In this document: positions 56,641 to 64,000 of the stretch, piece by piece
Numbering within the stretch: position 1 is the first letter of the stretch
Layout of the letters: each line of letters starts with the position of its first letter
Assembly: GCF_030272615.1 (NCBI RefSeq)
Contig: NC_081415.1
Location: 106,467,796 to 106,531,795 of the forward strand
Reading direction: 5' to 3'
Source: Cryptomeria japonica
Lineage: Eukaryota > Streptophyta > Pinopsida > Cupressales > Cupressaceae
DNA: 64,000 nt
Program-made: the position numbers and the translations under genes
Notes under the pieces: generated by a model
What the model was told of the DNA's origin: nothing
Database searches by the model: none
Seen by the model: only the letters and a program-made list of their open reading frames with translations

Positions 56641-57408
56641 ATAACAAATACATATAATGAAAATGAATTTATGATATGTTAACTGCTTGAGACTGATCTA
56701 ATAGAATACAAGACAATAGGTGTCAAAGTGACCTAGTGCAAGAAATAGGTTGTTGATGTAAGAGCCACTATGACATATAGAATATTGACTTCAAACTCTT
56801 GAGTGTTCTTTGTGATAGATATGTTGTCTTAGAATGATGGATGGGCATGTGATTCTTTGCTTTATTAAAATATTATAAGGTGATGTCATTTTTTGAATGT
56901 CTCACGCTTACAATTTAAAAGTTTTGATGCAAGAGTTAGTGAGTTATAGTAAGTTAGAAGAGAATCAAATTGGACTGATTAGCAAATTGGAATTTTACAA
57001 AAGTGAATATTCAAAAGTAAGATGTTCCTCTCTATAGTGAATTTAATCTGGTCAACCTTTGGGATAGTTGCCTGTAATTGTTCTTGGTGTTAGAAAAATT
57101 ATGGAGCCACTAGAAATCTAATTAGAATATTGGTTGACTCAAGTTTATTACATAGCTTCCCATGACTATTAGTTTAGAATATTGTTTTGTTTTCCTTCAA
57201 GTTTAGCATACTCTACTCGGCCTCTAGAGTTAGAGAAAGGTAATTATGTAACCTATAGGTACATGTAACTTGTAACATAAATAGAATTAGAGTTGCATGA
57301 AATAAACAAGGAACTAGCCACATGTCCTGAAATAACTTAAACCTAATTTACACAAAATTTGGATTCAGTGAGAACTCATATCCATTTGTCAACCCACGAT
57401 AATGAATG

Positions 57409-57504
57409 CATGTTCATTTTGTGTGTGATTGAATACATTTCAATAAAAAATACTTCCATGCTCATTTTGTGTGCCATTGAATACACTTGAATAAAAATTA
57501 CTTA
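57409..57504. repeat. 48-bp tandem duplication
   Basis: Two adjacent units beginning 'catgttcattttgtgtg' and 'catgctcattttgtgtg', ending in 'aataaaaa.tactt'. Confidence 0.75.
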
Positions 57505-58454
57505 CCCGTGTAGTGAAAAAGAGATCATGTGCCTATTCTAATATTACTCTAATTCAAATATGTTTAATCATTAAATTTTCTAAAAAATTAAACCTACTTA
57601 ACTTTTGGATAATTTATAAAACCTTAAATAAATATGACAATTTATAAAATATTCATTATAAAACTTTTTTAATGAATTCATATATCTTCTAAAATCCACT
57701 AACATATATTTCAACTTAATTAAAAATATAAATCAAAATGATTATATAAATAAAAATCTCTAAAATAAATGATAAATCAAATGGTTTTAATCTATTTTAA
57801 ATTTATCTATTTTGTAGTATAATATTAACATTTAAAATATTAAGGTGTATTAACTAACTTTTAGTGCGAAGAGGTGGATTTAAAATTTAATCAATAAGAA
57901 TGTTATAAAATAATGTTTATATCTATTTTAAGTTAATCAATTTAATTTAATTACTAATATTTTCATTAGCTAAATGAAATTTTTAAAGAGCCTCATCTTT
58001 GTACAAAGAAAGAAAAAGATAGGAAATACCATAGATTCAATGTGTCAAGTTCTTACATAAAGGAGACAGAGATAGAGAATAAGAGATAGAGATAGAGAAT
58101 AAGATTTATGACTAAGAATATTACTAAAGTTGCAGGTTTCGTTTCAAAGTTTGAATGGTATATAATATAAAACATTTTTTTATTATTATATGTTTAATAA
58201 AATGCATCAAAATTATGATTTTCATTTTAAACTTTGAATTATATAAAAGAGTTATTTTGTTGTTGCATGATTAATAACACACCAAAGTTATAGTTTTCAT
58301 TTGAAACTTTGAATTGTGTAGAGTATAAAATGTTTTATTACATGATTAATATGATATATCAAAGTTAGAGTTTTCATTTCACCCTTTGATTATATAGAAC
58401 ATACTCTAGAAAACATTAAGCAAAAAAATTTTAAATAAGAAAAAATGTTGATCT

Positions 58455-58535
58455 CTAGTCTAAGGGGTTGAGCTTAACTGGTTAAAACATGGGTTCTCAC
58501 TATGGAGACACAGGAGTCTCACAATATGATGATAT
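58455..58535 (+). mobile_element. tRNA-derived SINE-like remnant
   Basis: 'gttgagcttaactggttaaa' has the form of an A box, and 'gagacacaggagtctcac' sits where the B box is expected. It directly precedes the 257-bp tandem repeat. Confidence 0.4.
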
Positions 58536-58543
58536 AAATTTAA

Positions 58544-59057
58544 ATTAAAAATAAAAATTGATATACAATTTTCAAATATCTCCTAATTTTTAAAAATAAA
58601 TAGATTTAAAATAATTTTATTAATTCATAAATAATTATTATATAAATTGATATTTATTTATTTTATTAAATATCTATTAATTATTAAATGAAGTGGCCAA
58701 TTCTTATATTAAGGAAAAAGTAATATGTCCAAAAAGGAAGGCAGATAGTATGTGCTAAAGCTAATTAAGGTTGGGGTCCCATGGAAGGGGGCTTCCTAAA
58801 ATTAAAAATAAAAACTGATATACAATTCTAAAATATCTCTTAATTTTTAAAAATAAATAGATTTAGAATAATTTTATTAATTCATAAATAATTATTATAT
58901 AAATTGATATTTATTTATTTTATTAAATATCTAATAATTATTAAATGAAGTGGCCAATTCTTATATTAAGGAAAAAATAATATGTCCACAAAGGAAGGCA
59001 AATAGTATGTGCTAAAGCTAATTAAGGTTGGGGTCCCATGGAAGGGGGCTTCCTAAA
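58544..59057. repeat. 257-bp tandem duplication
   Basis: Units 58544-58800 and 58801-59057 match almost throughout, each ending 'ccatggaagggggcttccta'. The few differences indicate a fairly recent duplication. Confidence 0.9.
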
Positions 59058-59999
59058 AAATAGAGCTGGAGCCGTTGAGATTTTTTAGGAATATTTTAAA
59101 GCTGGCGGTCCCATAAAATCTGTTTTGCACTTCAACTTAAAAATTTCAGCTCCTAAATTTTATTTTTTTCTAAAATATATATAATTGACAAATGGCATAA
59201 TAAATTCCTAAGCTAGAGGGACGTGGGACAATTTCTAGCCCCACCCCATTTTCACCCCCTTAGATTTTCAAGCCTAAAAGGTAGGGGCTCTATTTTTTAA
59301 GAAAAGATTCTAATTAATCCCTTAGCCAAAAAAATACAAAACCATGCATGCCTATGTGGAAAGTGGGCCCTGCTAGTACAACATTCCTTTGTGTTGGGAT
59401 ACAAAATGATAGACTCCATTAGGGTTTTAAAAAGTTACTTGCTCTATATAAAATATTATATTAAATTACTTTATAAAATTAGATCATATAATGATAACAA
59501 ATTTTAACATTTAATTTTTAACATTTAATTAGATTATGTACTATTGATTTGACTGTGCATTAATGTTGATTTGATTGTGCATAAAAAATCTATATTTTTT
59601 TGTTGAAGAAAATTAAATTGTATGCCTATAGAAATTAGTATAGACCAATCAAATGATAAATAAATCATTAATAACTATTTAAGTTATTTAAATACATGAT
59701 GAATGCATAAATATCCTACCATAACAAAAACTAATAAAATAGCTCAAATTAATTTCAGTCCATAGAATACCAATGAAATAAGGACAATATTTTTTATCTT
59801 CCATAAAAATTGGTTCTATTATATTAAGAACTTTAATGAATCTAATTATCAATGATGGCATTAAATTCATTCAATGAGCATTAAATACATCTATCAATTA
59901 CAATTAATACCATACATCATTAAAGACCTGCTATTTTCATATATTATTAAAGACAATATTTTTTCAGTCCATAAATAAATTATAAAACTTATCTCATTG
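59058..59999. other. AT-rich non-coding sequence
   Basis: Nothing recognised apart from short C-rich phrases near 59240-59290. Confidence 0.4.
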
Positions 60000-60828
60000 G
60001 CAATTTCGCATACATTAAGTCTATCAAAATCAAATGAACAAATGGAAACGTGTCGATTTGTTTTTCACAAGGGAAGCTATCATACCCTCCCCAAGCGATA
60101 AGGCAAAATTCGCTTTAACAAACTGTTGATTGATGTAAAATGTATAGAATTTTCCAGAGTATACGAGAGTTTGCAAAAGGTGATAGGTTAAAAAGGAAGC
60201 TTTCCTATATTTTGTTGGATTCAAAATTACTAATATCTTTTGAGTTTTCATTAAGTTTCCATTTAATGCGAAATCTAAAAATATAACTGGGAATTTGATC
60301 ATTGGCAATCCGTAAATATTTTACCTTTGTCCAATTCGAACGGTCATGTATGCCCATCAAAAAGGTGAACGTGAGAGATTTTTTTGGGAGTGAAAATATC
60401 TGCAATTATATGTGAAAAGATTACCATTGAATGAATGGTCCATATATTTTATAAAGGGATCTAGTTAACCTGCAATTAGATGTTGATAACCATTATCTAG
60501 TTCCAGTATTTAGCCCGAAAGCTTTTTAATCTTTAGATTCTTTCGTAAATATACATACATTTTTATGTTTTTACGTAGGAATACAGAAATGATTGAATAG
60601 CCCGTCCTTTTCAGTGCCGGCGTGTTTCTGTAACCTTATCTCTAAATGTGCCTTCTTTTTTTCCCACGTTCTAAAAGATAAGGTGTGATAAATTAAGCTC
60701 TTAAGCTATCTTACATTAGGTGTGATTAGGTGCACAACCTAAGCATTCCATATTATAAATAGAAGTGAAGAGCCGAGAGTTTCAAATCATAGAGTAAGCG
60801 ATTTTCGATTTGGGTCATTGGATCTGCT
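60000..60828 (+). promoter_or_regulatory. Promoter and 5' UTR region of BSP copy 2
   Basis: It shares its upstream half with 1-900. A TATAAATA box at 60754-60761 lies 68 bp before the start codon, leaving a short leader. No specific regulatory site can be named. Confidence 0.65.
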
Positions 60829-62378
60829 ATGGCTTTCCGCAGTTATGTTCTTTTCCTTGTTTCGTTAATTGCCTTTCCATTGCTCTCCAATGGTGAGATT
60901 CCTGAAGATGTGGCCGAGAAGATAAAGAGTATTAATGCAAGAGGCGCGCATTACGGTCTGGTGGTTTCCGGCGAAGCAGAACTCAATGTATTTCTCGCTG
61001 AGGGCGTCTTCCAACCTCTAGATATCTCTGGTTGAATCATACTCCATTCGTTTCTCCTTCTCCCTTATTTATCTTCTCAGCATTAGCACAATGTGGGTTT
61101 TTTTTTTAACTAGTCAATATCCTTATTTCAGTTTTAACTGTTTTGGGTACTCTACTACAGGTCGAAGGTTCCATGTGGGAATGTTTAGAATGCGCAGGAC
61201 AATTTTAGTAATGAGCGGAAGTGGATCGGTAAAGACCCACAAAGTCATTTAATGTGTCTCCTCATACTGATTGTAATACTAATGATTAGATTAGTATGAG
61301 TAATGGTGTGTGATTCTGATTATTCTGACTATTGGCCAGGTGAACGCAGCACAGACGACAGAGCTGCTGCTCACTCACTTTCGTGTAAAGGCCGTAATTC
61401 ACTATTGAAGAGCGGCCAGCGCAAACCCCAAATAACTCCGTGTTGGTGACGTTGCTATTCCCAGTCAATTCGCACACAGTGGCGTCTGGTACTGGCAGGT
61501 ACTTACTTAATTACCCCTCCCCTAATTCTTCTTTTCGTCTCTTTCAATGTCTTATAAAAAATAATTGGTATCAGATGACTCCACTAATCTTGTTTGATTT
61601 TGGGTGATATCAGAACTTTCCCCCTCCCCGTGACGATAAAAGTTTCGATCGCCAGATTGCTAACCTTACATTTTCCGACTTCAATGTTAGAAAAAACGTT
61701 CTGAACATTCTTCAGAGCGTATATTTGCAGCCAGAAACAGTTTATTCCAAGCCCGAGGAGGGAGTACCCATATTCTGGTTTAATGCAGATGACAAATTGT
61801 ACGCCAGCGCAGAGGAAATTGAGGTATCATCATTTAACACGTTAAATTAAATGTGAAAATTTGCCCTACTTAAATTGGTATTAATGATGCAATGGAATTT
61901 AATTGTGCAGCCTGTAGAGTTAGATAGATGCGTGGCCAAATCTCTTATATGTCTGCCAATGCAGCCAAAGATTAAGAGGGTTGAGAGGGCAAGCAGTGCT
62001 GACATCTATATGAATAACGTGGCTTACAGAAACTTTCTCCATAAGGAGTTGAATGTCGATACCATTGACACTGCAACTGCAGCAATTGCGATGGTAGGAT
62101 TGATTATAAGAGCTTTTGATATGTGCTTGCTACTCATTAAGAATCGATTTTTTATTTTTCCATGATTTTAATCAAGTGTGCACTTGCAGGTGTGCGAGAG
62201 CCAGAAGAAGCCCTTCCTTGCCATGAGATCGATAACCAATTATGCGGGCGGGCCTTCTCTGGAAAACGATGTAAGTGTGATCAAGCAGCTGTGGACCTCC
62301 CATGCTAGCGTAGCAGTCGGTGCAATCTTCGACAAATTGGCACCAGGCGATTCTACACTCCGTTTAGTTACCATGTGA
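60829..62378 (+). pseudogene. Bark storage protein-like gene, copy 2, broken in exon 3
   Basis: Six exons with GT/AG borders and consistent phase: 60829-61030, 61161-61228, 61340-61498, 61614-61823, 61911-62093 and 62190-62378 (1011 nt, about 336 codons, normal for bark storage proteins). The start is preferred because a hydrophobic signal peptide follows (MAFRSYVLFLVSLIAFPLLS, then NGEIPEDV) and a TATA box lies upstream. Family motifs: DISGRRFHVGM across the first junction, ILVMSG, TTELLLTHFRVKAVIHY, VGDVAIPSQFAHSGVWYWQ and VYSKPEEGVPIFWFNADDK. Exon 3 has TGA where copy 1 has the Gly codon of HYG, and TAA eleven codons on (PK then stop). All other exons are open. A sequencing error cannot explain two separate stops easily, so I call it a young pseudogene. 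Confidence 0.85.
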
Positions 62379-62710
62379 TGAATGCAATAAATAGTTGTAA
62401 TGAGTATGTTTAGTAATAGCGGCTGCCCGATCTATTTGCGTATCTCTAGTAAGAGTGGCCGCACCGTCCGTGTATAAATGTTTGAAGCCCCTTCTTTATT
62501 GTCAGATTCGAACCCACTACCTACTGTGTGCATGTTCACTATGGGGGGCTTCTTTTATCTAAATAAACGGATTATTATGTATTATGTATTAAGATTACTG
62601 TGAGTAGTCAATTAGATTGGTCATTTCTAATTTGAGAGAATGCATGACAATAATCAATCTTAATTTGAGAAAACTTGATTTTATTAATAAATTATAATGT
62701 GAGAAGAGAG
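62379..62710 (+). other. 3' flank and polyadenylation region of BSP copy 2
   Basis: AATAAA at 62386-62391, eight bases after the stop codon. The flank to about 62700 is shared with 5097-5450. Confidence 0.6.
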
Positions 62711-63159
62711 AAATGTTACAATTTGGATTAATAGAGCTAGACATGTCATCAATTATAATTTTTTTTGTGGGATTCACACTATGCACATGTATTAATTTAT
62801 TTTCTCACCTATAAAGGAAACAAGAAACAATGTATTCATATCAACTGATTACCTCAAATTTTTATGATTATATTCCTCATTAAAAATCGATGTAAAATTG
62901 TCATAACATAAAATAATTTTAATGTATTTAATTTTTTGTAATCTCTTAAAAAAATTTAATACTTCTCATTTCGAGCTAGAATTGTTTAGATGAGCATACG
63001 AGGGGCATAAGTAGTGTACACATAAAAAAATTATTAAAGTTGTCTACTAAAATTACATGGCAAAAGAACTACATTTCTTTAAGCCTATTGGAGAACTGCT
63101 TTAGCTTTCGTCTTCTCACCCACTTAGTTTTCCTTGTCATCCTTGCTTTTGCCAGTTTT
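62711..63159. other. Non-coding sequence between BSP copy 2 and LTR remnant
   Basis: AT-rich, no gene or repeat boundary recognised. Confidence 0.4.
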
Positions 63160-64000
63160 TTGTCCCGTGTTTGACTCATGCACACCTACGTGTCGTGAAC
63201 ATGTCTGCACGCCAGACTAGTTTCCCACAAATATGCAGTCCAAAGGTGGTTGTTGGAGCATGACACCTGCGATTTGCAATAGTTGTAACAACTCCTGCAG
63301 TGCATACCGGCATTGGATTCTCTTATGGGTTTCTTATCTAGCTTTCTTGGGCTTCATTTTTGCTTTCTATTCACTGGGCTTATTTTATATAGCTTCTTAT
63401 CTCTGTTTTTGCATACTTAGTTCTTAAGACTCTACTTTCTCATTCTTCTCTACTTCATTTGTCATCACCATGGTTACAACTCTGTGTACTTGAGGGTTCT
63501 ATGCCTCTTCCTCACTCCAACAAGCTTCTACTTCTCTAGTGTTCAACAAAAGTTATTTCCCTCTTCTTTGCTTCATCTTTTATTATCTTCATTAGCATAT
63601 CATTTAATCATCTCTTTTATTATTTTTGTTATTATGGTTTTATTTATCATGTATCTTGGCTATCTGTTGAGGTGGAAACATTGAAATGATGGTTTGATTG
63701 TCGCAGACCTCTAAAACACAACCCCAACATTTTTTCCCTATCATCTTATGTGCAGGTTATTGGAGAAGAGTCATATTTATTAGAGACTTCATTCATAGAC
63801 CCAATGTAATAATCTTATTGCTCTCGCTTATCTTTTCACTTCTTATTTGCAAATAGGTTAGTTTCTACTATTCATTAGTTACACTCAAAATGCATTAAAA
63901 CCAGTGTACCTATCATTCTTTGCTATGGAAATCCATACTCTATCCATACGAGATGCCAATGCATCATGTTGTCATCCACAACCTACATGTGCATCCTTGG
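63160..64000 (+). repeat. LTR-like remnant, third copy (cut by window end)
   Basis: It follows 2410-3260, from 'tgtttgactcatg' and 'aaggtggttgttggag' to the window edge. It sits behind BSP copy 2 as the first copy sits behind BSP copy 1, so gene and repeat were probably duplicated together. Confidence 0.7.

Larger units (their letters stand above)
55186..58440. other. AT-rich non-coding sequence
   Basis: No gene recognised. A 136-codon open frame at 55262-55672 has no domain. Local repeats here are listed separately. Confidence 0.4.

Noticed and set aside
1-64000. CRISPR arrays, bacterial operons, rRNA genes or intact tRNA genes
   Set aside because: No regularly spaced repeats, no ribosome-binding-site/operon layout, and no full cloverleaf sequence was seen; the tRNA-like pieces at 39.3 and 58.5 kb are decayed SINE heads.

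Overview
This window looks like a repeat-dominated nuclear segment from a large-genome seed plant. The evidence is plant-specific: Ty3/Gypsy elements of the Tat/Ogre type with an extra RNase H, L1-type LINEs with a C-terminal RNase H, and a bark storage protein-like gene. A gymnosperm such as a conifer fits the nested repeats, but that is inference. No intact host gene was found. The only host gene family is bark storage protein (BSP)-like, phosphorylase superfamily. It is present as two six-exon pseudogenes about 60 kb apart (954-2170 and 60829-62378), plus a 3' fragment near 5.1 kb and duplicated promoter segments.

Layout. 1-2170: promoter copies and BSP copy 1, which lacks exon 1. 2390-5096: a decayed LTR element, whose LTR portion recurs at 53.3 kb and after BSP copy 2. 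7985-8775: a LINE tail. 8776-38207: a minus-strand Tat-type retrotransposon, bounded by 1.47-kb LTRs and the target duplication AAAAG, about 21.0 kb without its main insertion. In minus-strand order it has the 5' LTR, a primer-binding site, a 2.8-kb leader, gag, protease, G-patch, reverse transcriptase, RNase H, a second RNase H, integrase, an antisense plant mobile domain (PMD) gene with an apparent intron, a polypurine tract and the 3' LTR. A second LTR element lies inside it (15187-23613, target duplication GTTAT), and so do two solo-LTR-like insertions (13663-14724 and 29540-30695).

38551-39287 is another solo LTR (target duplication ATAGT) beside a tRNA-like SINE remnant. About 41.6-52.8 kb is a degraded LINE (LINE A) split by a younger LINE (LINE B, 44416-49897, 10-bp target duplication) and by a 1-kb terminal-inverted-repeat element (50328-51321). 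52.8-60.0 kb is mostly AT-rich sequence with short tandem duplications. 60.0-64.0 kb is BSP copy 2 with its promoter, 3' flank and the start of the LTR remnant.

The most unusual parts are two. One is the antisense, intron-bearing PMD gene inside the Tat element. The other is the inner element, whose single long frame encodes an acidic repeat region, an aspartic protease and a G-patch but shows no capsid, reverse transcriptase or integrase. It shares a primer-binding-site type and the protease/G-patch layout with its host element, suggesting mobilisation in trans. Boundaries and reading frames were worked out by eye; no database search was run.
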